A stretch of 51,789 bases of DNA from BOG-938 sp048498155 (lineage in GTDB: Bacteria; Pseudomonadota; Alphaproteobacteria; Caulobacterales; Caulobacteraceae), in NCBI GenBank assembly GCA_048498155.1, contig JBEHYN010000018.1:1-51789 (forward strand), in the 5' to 3' direction. The notes under the pieces are model-generated. The model was given only the letters and a program-made list of their open reading frames with translations, made no database searches and was not told the DNA's origin. The translations under genes and the position numbers were made by a program. The number at the start of each line of letters is the position of its first letter. Positions within the stretch are counted from its first letter, which is position 1. Shown here one piece after another: positions 29,061 through 36,855 of this stretch.

Positions 29061-29354
29061 ATGAAGCGCGACGACGCCATGGCCAAGTTGAGGCGCAACG
29101 AAACCGAGCTGAAACGCCTCGGGGTCGAACGCCTTTTCATGTTTGGCTCCACGGTTCGCGGCGATGCCAAAGACGATTCAGACGTCGACCTGTTTTTCGA
29201 CTACGAAAAAGGCAAGCTCGGCCTGTTTGATCTGATGGACGTGAAGGCCTTCGCCGTTCGCATCCTTGGGCGCAAGGCCGATATCATGACACGCGACAGC
29301 CTGCACAAAACCTTGCGGCGCCAGATCGAAGCCGCCGCCGTCCGCGTGTTTTAG
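29061..29354 (+). CDS. MNT-type minimal nucleotidyltransferase (MntA-like), orphan
   Basis: 97 residues. The nucleotidyltransferase signature GSTVRG (from Gly29) is followed by SDVDLFFDYE, giving the two metal-binding aspartates Asp41 and Asp43. The third acidic residue may be Asp in KADIMTRDS. Such MNT proteins normally act as antitoxins that modify a HEPN ribonuclease encoded beside them. No HEPN gene is present on either side here. It opens the accessory region after clpB. Confidence 0.88.
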   Translation: MKRDDAMAKLRRNETELKRLGVERLFMFGSTVRGDAKDDSDVDLFFDYEKGKLGLFDLMDVKAFAVRILGRKADIMTRDSLHKTLRRQIEAAAVRVF

Positions 29355-29397
29355 TGACGGCGCGCGAGCGACGCGCAGGCGATCACCACAATTCGAA

Positions 29398-29818
29398 ATG
29401 GACACTCTGACCCCCGAGCAACGCAGCGAGCGAATGGCTCGCGTCAAAAGCAAGAACACGTCGCCGGAATGGATCGTGCGCCGACTGGTTCATCGGCTTG
29501 GCTACCGATACCGTCTCCATGGTCGTGATCTGCGGGAAGCCCCGACTTGGTGTTCCGTCGTCGCCGAAAGGTGATCCTGTCCACGGCTGCTTTTGGCACC
29601 GACACCCTGATCCGAGATGCGCCCTGGCGCGGCAGTCCAAATCACGGCAGGAATTTTGGTTGCCGAAATTCACGGCGAACGTAGCGCGCGATGCTCGCGT
29701 TCAGGTGGAACTTGCCAAGAGTGGCTGGAGCGTGTTCGTTGTTTGGGAGTGCGATCTTCGAGACCTGAAGTCTCTTGAAAATCGCCTTCAGGGGTTTCTG
29801 GACGATGAAATCAATTGA
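29398..29818 (+). pseudogene. vsr: very short patch repair endonuclease, broken by two frameshifts
   Basis: The first part, from ATG 29398, reads MDTLTPEQRSERMARVKSKN and continues to RLHGRDL, a typical Vsr N-terminus. It then runs off frame and stops at 29572-29574. The middle GSPDLVF, with the catalytic Asp, is in a second frame (29535-29579). HGCFWHRH and the rest (to WECDL) are in a third frame from 29582 to stop 29816-29818. Adding one base near 29533 and one near 29580 restores 140 codons, the normal Vsr length. Vsr nicks T:G mismatches arising from 5-methylcytosine deamination. The tail overlaps the methyltransferase start. Either a true pseudogene or assembly error. Confidence 0.9.
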
Positions 29819-30965
29819 GCTTTTCGCCGGGGCGGGCGGGCTTGGTATCGGCCTTCACGGCGCGGGATTTCGCGCCGAGCGAGTCATCGAGCGGGACCGT
29901 TATTGCTGCGACACCATCCGCGAAAACCAAGCTCGATCCATTGCCAGTGTGTCGGGCTGGAAGCTCACCGAGGGCGACGTTCGCTCAGTGGATTTCAAGG
30001 AATACGAAGACAAGCTCCACCTCGTGTCCGGCGGGCCGCCTTGCCAGCCGTTCTCGATGGGCGGACGTCACCGGGCCTACGATGACGCCCGCGACATGTT
30101 CCCACAAGCGATCCGAGCGGTACGCGACGCCCGTCCACGCGCCTTCATTTTCGAGAACGTCAAAGGGCTGACGCGGCCGACCTTCCGGAATTATTTTGAG
30201 TATGTTCGGTTACAACTGGAGCACCCGACGGTCGTCGCCAAGCCTGACGAGGCATGGGAGGAGCACCTCGCTCGCTTGGAACGCCATCACACCTCTGGCG
30301 CTAGGCATGACCTCCATTACAGGGTCGTCACTCGGGTTTTGAACGCGGCTGATTATGGTGTGCCGCAAAAACGTGAGCGGGTGTTTTTCGTCGGCTTCCG
30401 CGATGACTTGAATGTTGAATGGGCCTTCCCGACCGAAACTCACTCGGTGGACGCGCTCCTCTGGTCCATGAATTCCGGTCAGTATTGGGATCAACACGAA
30501 GTCCCGACAGCGAATAGGCACGTGCCCGCGCGTTGGAGAGATCAAGCGGCGAAAATCGTTGAATGGCCTGCATCTCGACCGTGGGGAACTGTTCGAGACG
30601 CCCTGTACGGTCTACCCGATCCTGAGCGACATCCCAGAAAAGCAGCTGAGTTCTTGAATCATCGGTACCAGCCTGGCGCGCGTTCCTACGCAGGGCACAC
30701 CGGCAGCGCACTGGACGAGCCGGGCAAGACCCTGAAGGCCGGCGTCCACGGCGTGCCCGGCGGAGAGAACATGCTTGCGCGCCCGGACGGAACGATCCGC
30801 TATTTCAGCGTCCGTGAAAGCGCTCGCCTCCAGACGTTCCCGGACAACTTTCTGTTTCATGGCTCGTGGACGGAGACGATGCGCCAACTCGGAAACGCGG
30901 TGCCGGTCCATTTGGCGAGAACCGTCGGCGAAAGCGTTTTCAATCAATTGGAACAGGCCGCATGA
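29805..30965 (+). CDS. DNA (cytosine-5) methyltransferase of a type II system
   Basis: 386 residues from ATG 29805. A longer frame from 29775 is less likely, because the new start is at the conserved MKSIELFAGAGG motif I. The catalytic PCQPFS has its Cys at residue 80. FENVKG (motif VI), RERVFFVGFR (motif VIII), and LGNAVPVHLARTVGES (motif X) complete the set. The variable target-recognition region spans about 185-300. It overlaps vsr by 14 bp and the restriction gene by ATGA, so it is one operon. By its partner it should protect CCGCGG, which is inference. Confidence 0.96.
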   Translation: MKSIELFAGAGGLGIGLHGAGFRAERVIERDRYCCDTIRENQARSIASVSGWKLTEGDVRSVDFKEYEDKLHLVSGGPPCQPFSMGGRHRAYDDARDMFPQAIRAVRDARPRAFIFENVKGLTRPTFRNYFEYVRLQLEHPTVVAKPDEAWEEHLARLERHHTSGARHDLHYRVVTRVLNAADYGVPQKRERVFFVGFRDDLNVEWAFPTETHSVDALLWSMNSGQYWDQHEVPTANRHVPARWRDQAAKIVEWPASRPWGTVRDALYGLPDPERHPRKAAEFLNHRYQPGARSYAGHTGSALDEPGKTLKAGVHGVPGGENMLARPDGTIRYFSVRESARLQTFPDNFLFHGSWTETMRQLGNAVPVHLARTVGESVFNQLEQAA

Positions 30966-31657
30966 GCGGCGGGGATGTCTACAATCCCCTGGATAAACTC
31001 AATCTCGCCAAGAGCATCGAAATCGAGTTGCTGCGTCGGGACGCGGTCCCGCTGAGCGAGACCGACGGCATCGTGGGGGCCGGTGTCTATGTCATCTACT
31101 ACACGGGGCCGTTTTCGGCTTACGCCCCGATCACGAGAATCCCTCCATCCCAACCCGGCGCTCAACCGATATACATCGGCAAGGCTATTCCGAAGGGCGG
31201 ACGAAAAGGCGGGATAACGCGCGACGCCTCAGCCACCGGCGCCGCGCTTGCGCAGCGGCTCAGGCAGCATGCGGTTTCAATCAAGGAAGCGGTCAACTTG
31301 GATTTGGCAGATTTTCAAGTCCGCTATCTGGTCGTGGATGACGTCTGGATTCCCTTGGGTGAAAACGTTCTCATCTCGACCTTCAAGCCGATTTGGAACC
31401 GAGCCTTGGACGGCTTCGGCAACAAGGACCCCGGCAAGCGCCGCAAGGACCAAATCAAGTCGCCGTGGGATGTCCTTCATCCCGGCCGAGCCGCCGCGAT
31501 TAATACGACCGACAGCGCTCTTTTGACGGTCGAATTGTTGGAGCGTCGGATTGACGATTATTTCTCGGGGCGGCCGCTGACGAAGTTGCCGAAAGCGGTT
31601 GAGGAGCAGCAGGCTCAGGAGGCCGAGGAAGCCGAAGATATCGCTGATGAGATTTGA
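30962..31657 (+). CDS. GIY-YIG type II restriction endonuclease, Eco29kI-like
   Basis: 231 residues from ATG 30962. The six Eco29kI active-site residues can be placed: Tyr43 in GVYVIYY, Tyr71 in IYIGKA, Arg101 and His103 in QRLRQH, Glu134 in PLGEN, and Asn146 in PIWN. The DGFGNKDPGKRR and SPWDVLHPGR blocks are also those of Eco29kI relatives, which cut CCGCGG. A long frame starting at 30866 lies inside the methyltransferase gene and is rejected. The acidic Glu/Ala tail is typical of late divergence. Confidence 0.9.
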   Translation: MSGGDVYNPLDKLNLAKSIEIELLRRDAVPLSETDGIVGAGVYVIYYTGPFSAYAPITRIPPSQPGAQPIYIGKAIPKGGRKGGITRDASATGAALAQRLRQHAVSIKEAVNLDLADFQVRYLVVDDVWIPLGENVLISTFKPIWNRALDGFGNKDPGKRRKDQIKSPWDVLHPGRAAAINTTDSALLTVELLERRIDDYFSGRPLTKLPKAVEEQQAQEAEEAEDIADEI

Positions 31658-31727
31658 TGGCTGCGCAATAACGTCAATTCGTCCACGTCAAAATGTGGCC
31701 GGGATCACAACCCGCTGAGGTAACGCC

Positions 31728-32648
31728 GTGAAGTGTGTTTTCGACGTGAAGCCACAGTCAGGCTACGACGACGATATCACCCGTCGCTATCACTTCCCTG
31801 GGAAGCGCGACTACCTTGACTCGGCGCGGCACTGCGTGGGCGATTGGGCTTTGTTTCGCGAGCCCCAGCGCAATGGCGGCCGACGTGCTTATATCGCCGC
31901 GGCGCGTGTGATGTCCGTGACGCCAGACCCCGAGTTGCCGGGACATTACTACGCCAACGTCTCTGACTTCTTGTCCTTCCCGGCGCCGGTGCCATTCGTC
32001 CGAGACGGTCGTTACGCGGAGGCTCAGCTTCGCGGCATTGCCGATCCAAAGCGCGTGGGTCAGGCCCTTCAAGGGCGCTCCATGCGGCCCATCCTTCAAG
32101 CGGATTTCGACTCGATTGTCTTGCAGGGACTGGCGGAGACGCTGGCTCCCGAAAACGCCATTCGGCTCGGACTGGATTTTTCTGCCGCAGATCTGCCGCC
32201 GTTTGATCAGCCGGGGTTTGCCGAAGATGTCGACCGCCGTGTTGAGCTGACGCTATTGAACCGAAAGGTTCGGGAAGCGAGCTTTCGGCTGGAGGTTTGC
32301 AAAGCCTATGACAACACCTGCGCAGTCACAGGACTTCGCATAATCAACGGCGGCGGTCGTGCTGAGGTTCAGGCCGCCCACATCAAGCCGGTAGCGGTCG
32401 GAGGTCCAGACGTCGTCCAAAACGGCATTGCCCTATCTGCTACCGTCCATTGGCTTTTTGATCGACACCTGATTTCCATCGGCGAGGACTACCAATTGCT
32501 TGTGTCGCACAACCGCGTTCCGAGTGAATTGGCCTCTCTTTTTCGCGGCGCCGATAGAGGTCTGCATCTCCCTGCGGATCGGCGCTTGTGGCCACACCCG
32601 ACGTTTCTCGCACACCATCGCGAAGCCTATGCAGGGGCAACGCACTGA
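31728..32648 (+). CDS. HNH restriction-type endonuclease
   Basis: 306 residues from GTG 31728, with GAGG ten bases upstream. The C-terminal HNH domain (about 190-260) has CAVTGLRI, then AEVQAAHIKPVA (His218), QNGIALSATVHWLFD (Asn232, His241), a standard beta-beta-alpha metal core. The N-terminal 180 residues (FPGKRDYLDSARHCVGDW and VMSVTPDPELPGHYYA) form a separate domain, probably for target or modified-base recognition. It follows the Eco29kI-like gene by 70 bp on the same strand. It could be a second nuclease, or a modification-dependent enzyme. Confidence 0.9.
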   Translation: MKCVFDVKPQSGYDDDITRRYHFPGKRDYLDSARHCVGDWALFREPQRNGGRRAYIAAARVMSVTPDPELPGHYYANVSDFLSFPAPVPFVRDGRYAEAQLRGIADPKRVGQALQGRSMRPILQADFDSIVLQGLAETLAPENAIRLGLDFSAADLPPFDQPGFAEDVDRRVELTLLNRKVREASFRLEVCKAYDNTCAVTGLRIINGGGRAEVQAAHIKPVAVGGPDVVQNGIALSATVHWLFDRHLISIGEDYQLLVSHNRVPSELASLFRGADRGLHLPADRRLWPHPTFLAHHREAYAGATH

Positions 32649-32706
32649 CGAGACGTTGCGAACGCCAGGGCAGGAGCTCATCCTGGGCCCATAGACCCAC
32701 ACTCCC

Positions 32707-33327
32707 TCACTTCCCCGCAACCAACGCCGCCAACCCCGGAACAAGCGACAACACCAGCAGCACCCCCATCCCAACGTTGAAGCTGCGCAGCACCGCCGGG
32801 CGGTCGAGAAACCGGCGCATGGCGACGCCGCAGATTGTCCATGCCAACATGCTGGGGATGTTGATCAGGCTGAACAGAACGATGACCAAGCTCGCATTGG
32901 CCAGGTAGTGGGTCTGCGGCGCATAGGTCGTCATGGCGCCGAGGGTCATGGCCCAGGCCTTGGGATTGACCGGCTGAAAGCTCAGGGCCTGCACAAACCG
33001 CAGCGGACGCGCCGCGCCATTGCCCGTGGACAGCTTGTCTGACAAGGCGATGCGCGCGGCCAGGTACAGCAGATAGGCCGCGCCGGCCCATCCGATGATC
33101 CGGTGCAATACCGGATAGGCGGCGAACAGGCCGCCCAGGCCTGCGCCCACCGCGATGAGCAGCAGCAGGAAGCCCACGACCACGCCCGCCATGTGAGGCA
33201 GACTGGCGCGCAGGCCGAAGTTGGCCCCGGACGCCATCAGCATGGCGTTGTTGGGCCCGGGGGTGATGGAGGCGACGAACGCAAACACCGCGAACGCGCC
33301 GAGCAGATGTGGATCAAGTCCCGTCAT
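32707..33327 (-). CDS. LysE/RhtB family amino-acid exporter
   Basis: 206 residues with six membrane helices. The N-terminal motif SITPGPNNAMLMASGANFG is typical of LysE-type exporters (RhtB branch). The substrate is unknown, with homoserine, threonine or other small amino acids possible. It is convergent with the HNH gene and marks the return to ordinary chromosomal genes. Confidence 0.93.
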   Translation of the reverse strand: MTGLDPHLLGAFAVFAFVASITPGPNNAMLMASGANFGLRASLPHMAGVVVGFLLLLIAVGAGLGGLFAAYPVLHRIIGWAGAAYLLYLAARIALSDKLSTGNGAARPLRFVQALSFQPVNPKAWAMTLGAMTTYAPQTHYLANASLVIVLFSLINIPSMLAWTICGVAMRRFLDRPAVLRSFNVGMGVLLVLSLVPGLAALVAGK

Positions 33328-33570
33328 GGTCTTTCGCCTAGGGCAGACCCGACAGGGAGGAATGCGTACGCCGAACCCCTCCGCGTCGGGAGGGGTGGGC
33401 GGGCCTGTTAAGGCCCTATCGCCGATCCGCCTCCACGCAACCCATCGCGCGCCAAGCCATGGCTTGACGGCAAATGGTAATTACGTGGGCGGCGTAGTGC
33501 AGCATGGCGGCTGGATACCAGCGAAGGTTGCGCTTGGCTAGCTAGGCGAAAGAGGGGGTGGTGAAAGAAC

Positions 33571-33906
33571 TCACCGCCCGTTCGAAGGCTTGGCCACAAC
33601 CGGCTTGGTGGGGGGCTTGGGCGGGGTCGGGCCTTGGACCTTGAGGTTCTGCAGGTTGAAGCTCATCTGGGTTTCCGACATCGACTTAGTGGCGGTCAGG
33701 AGCTGGCTTTGACCATCGCCGCCGCTCGCCGCGCCGATGGCGCTGTTTGATCCACTGGCAGAGCCGCCCGAGCCGCCTGCGCCGACGCCCGAACCGGTGG
33801 TGGTTGGCGGTTGTGACGAATGTGAGCCGGGAGTTGCGGCCAGGGCCGGGGCGGCGGCCGTGAGGCTTAGGGCGGTCAAGACGCTAGCCAATATCGCTCG
33901 GTTCAT
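33571..33906 (-). CDS. small secreted Ser/Gly-rich protein
   Basis: 111 residues from ATG 33904-33906 with GAGGA upstream on the minus strand. The open frame extends to 34170 but that part covers the palindromic repeat, so it is not counted. Signal peptide MNRAILASVLTALSL to ALAATPG is clear. The centre is Gly/Ser-rich (GSGVGAGGSGGSASG), then SMSETQMSFNLQNLKVQG and a proline-rich end. No family is recognised. Confidence 0.7.
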   Translation of the reverse strand: MNRAILASVLTALSLTAAAPALAATPGSHSSQPPTTTGSGVGAGGSGGSASGSNSAIGAASGGDGQSQLLTATKSMSETQMSFNLQNLKVQGPTPPKPPTKPVVAKPSNGR

Positions 33907-33983
33907 CGCTTGGTCCTCGCTCGACGGGGCATCTTGCGCCTCGCGCGAGTAAGTGACCAGCGCGAGGGGGACGAAAGGTTTGG

Positions 33984-34140
33984 CGTCCTTCCCCCTCCAG
34001 GGGGGAAGGGCAGGGATGGGGGTGTTCGCGCTATCGGGGCCGGATCGGCATTGGAGGTGGGACCGCCTCAAACGCTCCATTTTCCATCTCGGCGCCCGAC
34101 ACCCCCACTCCCAACCTCTCCCCCTTCGAGGGGGAGAGGA
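33984..34140. repeat. palindromic intergenic repeat, copy 2
   Basis: Same arrangement as the copy at 26186-26343: GTCCTTCCCCCTCCAGGGGGGAAGG then CAGGGATGGGGGTG on the left, and ACACCCCCACTCCCAACC then CTCTCCCCCTTCGAGGGGGAGAGG on the right. The ends are conserved and the middle (about 60-80 bp) is not. The copy lies between the secreted-protein start and the aldo/keto reductase gene. Confidence 0.88.
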
Positions 34141-34216
34141 GCTGCTTTGCCAACCCCCGCCTTGCCTCATCCCCCTTCAGGCCCCACCTGTGACAGACCC
34201 ATCAGGAGCCTCCGCC

Positions 34217-35071
34217 ATGACCACGCCCAACGCCGCTCTGTCCGGCCACTTCAAGATCGGCGGCGATATCGAGGTTGCGCGGATGGGGTTTGGGGCCATG
34301 CGGGTGACTGGGCCTGGCATATGGGGGCCGCCAGCGGATAGGGCCGAGGCGCTCAGGGTGCTGCGGCGGGTTCCGGAGCTGGGGGTGAACTTCATAGACA
34401 CGGCGGATTCCTATGGGCCGGGGGTGTCGGAGGCATTGATCGCCGAGGCGCTGCATCCCTATGACGGTCTGCTGATCGCCACCAAGGGCGGTTTTACCCG
34501 CTCGGGGCCGAACGTTTGGCGCATGAATGGGCGGCCTGAGGTGCAGCGCCAGAACGTGCAGGACAGCCTGCGCCGCCTCAAGCTGGAGCGCATCGATCTG
34601 TGGCAACTGCACCGCATCGACCCGTCCGTGCCGCGCGATGACCAGTTCGGCGTGATCGCTGATATGCAGCGCGAGGGCCTGATCCGCCATGTGGGCCTGT
34701 CGGAGGTGACGGTGGAGCAGGCCCAGGCCGCCCAGGCCTTCTTCCCGGTGGTCTCGATCCAGAACGAATACAATCTGTCCTATCGCCGCCACGAGGCGGT
34801 GCTGGACTGGTGCGAGGCGCAAGGCGTGGGCTTCATCCCATGGTTCCCGCTCGCCGCCGGCGAGCTGGCGCGATCGGGCGGACCTGTGCAGCAGATCGCC
34901 ACGCGCCTGGGCGCCACGCCGGGGCAGGTGGCGCTCGCTTGGGTGCTCAAACGAAGCCCGGTCATGCTGCCCATTCCAGGCACCAGCAAGGTCGCGCACC
35001 TGGAGGAGAACGTGGCGGCGGCGGGGGTGGTGCTGTCAGACGAGGATTTCGCGGCGTTGGATAGGGGCTGA
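34217..35071 (+). CDS. aldo/keto reductase
   Basis: 284 residues from ATG 34217. The long upstream frame from 33953 crosses the palindromic repeat and is rejected. An NADPH-dependent oxidoreductase with the family tetrad: Asp and Tyr in VNFIDTADSYGPG, Lys in LIATKGGF, His in LWQLHRIDPSVP. NADPH pocket elements LPIPGTSKVAHLEENV are present. Substrate not predictable. Similar proteins are called oxidoreductase YgjR or pyridoxal-type reductases. Confidence 0.93.
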   Translation: MTTPNAALSGHFKIGGDIEVARMGFGAMRVTGPGIWGPPADRAEALRVLRRVPELGVNFIDTADSYGPGVSEALIAEALHPYDGLLIATKGGFTRSGPNVWRMNGRPEVQRQNVQDSLRRLKLERIDLWQLHRIDPSVPRDDQFGVIADMQREGLIRHVGLSEVTVEQAQAAQAFFPVVSIQNEYNLSYRRHEAVLDWCEAQGVGFIPWFPLAAGELARSGGPVQQIATRLGATPGQVALAWVLKRSPVMLPIPGTSKVAHLEENVAAAGVVLSDEDFAALDRG

Positions 35072-35094
35072 CCGCTAGGCACCGCGACGCTTCG

Positions 35095-35868
35095 CTACGG
35101 CTGTCGGCGGCTGTGCCCGAACCGGTCGCCCAGGATCACCCGGCCGCCCAGGGTCACGTCTGCATAAACGCCACACCAGCGGTGGCCGTAGATCTCGTAA
35201 AGGGCCCGGACCACGTCCAGGTCGCGTTCGCCGCTTTCGGGGTCCACATGGGTGGCGATGCAGCGAGTGATAGGCTTGACGACGCGGGCCTGCGCGCCGC
35301 CAAGGGTCAGACGCTCTCCGGCGGCGTGGTTCTCCGCCCACGGCGGCCAGCCTTCCACATGAAAATTGGCGCGAAACCGCCGGGGATCGACCGGGGCGCC
35401 GATCCTGGCGGACAGATCGCGCACGCTGGCCAGATTGAGGACCGAGATGAAGCCCTGCACATCATCGGTGAAACGATGGGCGCCGGGGCCGGGCAGGACC
35501 TTGAGCGGACCGTTGATGTCTTCGCCCAAGGCCCGTGTCAGCCAGGCGGCGAAGGCATTGCGTCCATCCTCCTGGTCAAGCTGGGCGCGGATCGTCGGGA
35601 GACTCTCGAAGCTGGCCTCCAGCGCGCCGCTCTTGTCGTAATAGCGGGTGTGCACCTTGGCCACAGTGGGGATCTTGGCCAGGACGGCGAACTTCTGCTT
35701 GGAAATATAGCCGGGTGCGGCCGAATCGAAGCCGGAGGGCCCGTCCTCCACGGCGTACAGCCGGTCGAACGGGAAATGGGCGCCGGCGGCTAGGGTGACC
35801 GCGTTCAAGCGTTCTGGGGTGAAGCCCTTGACGGGATGACGCCAAATCGACTGAACCGTGCCCTGCAA
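35095..35868 (-). CDS. MOSC domain protein
   Basis: About 257 residues from a TTG at 35866-35868 with AGGACT upstream. The frame stays open to 35973 but would overlap the glycosyltransferase end. The N-terminal MOSC beta-barrel part (SIWRHPVKG, FPFDRLYAVED) and the C-terminal MOSC core (RFRANFHVEGWPPWAE, PITRCIATHVDPESGERD) hold the conserved Cys that carries sulfur to the molybdenum cofactor in relatives. Role here probably in sulfur transfer or reduction of N-hydroxylated compounds (inference). The start is uncertain. Confidence 0.85.
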   Translation of the reverse strand: MQGTVQSIWRHPVKGFTPERLNAVTLAAGAHFPFDRLYAVEDGPSGFDSAAPGYISKQKFAVLAKIPTVAKVHTRYYDKSGALEASFESLPTIRAQLDQEDGRNAFAAWLTRALGEDINGPLKVLPGPGAHRFTDDVQGFISVLNLASVRDLSARIGAPVDPRRFRANFHVEGWPPWAENHAAGERLTLGGAQARVVKPITRCIATHVDPESGERDLDVVRALYEIYGHRWCGVYADVTLGGRVILGDRFGHSRRQP

Positions 35869-35918
35869 TGGATGAGTCCTTGTGAGACTGCAGCATAGCG
35901 CAGGATATCGGACACGCC

Positions 35919-36848
35919 TTAGGCCCTCGGCGTCACCTGTCCATAAAAGCGGAACTTGAAGGGCGGGAACCACAGGAACTTGCCGAATCCGCGCACAGCC
36001 TTATCCAGGGCGTAAGCGCGGTCGGGCGCGCGAACGGCGCATTTGACGGCCGCTAGGGCCCCAAATATCGCCATCTGACCCAGACCGACGGTCATCCAAT
36101 AAGCCACGCCCAGCTTCTGGCGGCTGGCGGCGCTGACGGCGGTGGGCCCTTGGCCGTAGGCGAAGGCGCGTTTCAGGGTGTAGCCAAGGGTAAGGCGCTC
36201 GGGGGCGGGGTCTTCCCACACCCAGGCTTCGGCCGCCCAGGCGAAGCGCGCGCCCCTGTCCTTCATCAGGCCGAACAGCAAATCGTCCTCGCCGCCGGTC
36301 TTGTTGCGCACCATGTCGAAGGGCCGATGCGGATCGGGCAGGGCGGCGCGGCGGATTAAGCTGTTGCCGCAGCCGTAAAAGCCGTCGATCAGACCGGTTT
36401 CCGCCGGACCCTCCCGGGAGAAAAATCGTTCAAGATAGTCGCGGTGTTGCATGATCGAGGCGCGCGCGCGGCCATGCACCGGACCGAAAACGCCGTCCGC
36501 CTCATAGCGCTGCATGACAGTTAAAAGCTCGGCCAGCCAATGGGGCGGGGCTTCCTCGTCGTCGTCAAGGAAGGCGATCAGCTCGCCCTTGGCTTGGCTT
36601 AGCGCGGCATTACGCACCATGGACACGCCGGGCCTGGGCTCGTGGACATAACGTACGGGGAAGGGCGCCTCGCCAGCGATCTTTTCGGCGGCGGCCTTGG
36701 CGCTGGGCGTCACATCGTTGTCGGCGATGATCAGTTCGATCCGGCCAAAGTCCACCAGCTCCTGAGCCAAAATCGACCCGGCGGCCAGGTTGAGCGGACC
36801 GGGCCGACGCTGGGTGGGCACAATCACTGAGATGAGGGGCTGGGTCAT
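35919..36848 (-). CDS. family 2 glycosyltransferase
   Basis: 309 residues from ATG 36846-36848. The frame extending to 37157 overlaps the acyltransferase gene and lacks family features. GT-A fold with ISVIVPTQRRP, ELIIADNDV, FLDDDEEAPP (the DXD-like metal site) and EPRPGVSMVRNAAL. The C-terminal region has one or two membrane-like helices (WMTVGLGQMAIFGALAAV). It likely adds sugars to an extracellular polysaccharide. Just 7 bp after the acyltransferase gene, so one transcript. Confidence 0.92.
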   Translation of the reverse strand: MTQPLISVIVPTQRRPGPLNLAAGSILAQELVDFGRIELIIADNDVTPSAKAAAEKIAGEAPFPVRYVHEPRPGVSMVRNAALSQAKGELIAFLDDDEEAPPHWLAELLTVMQRYEADGVFGPVHGRARASIMQHRDYLERFFSREGPAETGLIDGFYGCGNSLIRRAALPDPHRPFDMVRNKTGGEDDLLFGLMKDRGARFAWAAEAWVWEDPAPERLTLGYTLKRAFAYGQGPTAVSAASRQKLGVAYWMTVGLGQMAIFGALAAVKCAVRAPDRAYALDKAVRGFGKFLWFPPFKFRFYGQVTPRA

Positions 36849-36855
36849 GCCATGC

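Noticed and set aside
29498..29581. Plus-strand start at 29498 as a separate small protein
   Set aside because: The following residues are the C-terminal part of Vsr. The first part is out-of-frame translation of the Vsr N-terminus.
33907..34170. N-terminal extension of the small secreted protein
   Set aside because: It translates the palindromic repeat. The ATG at 33904-33906 is directly before a good signal peptide.
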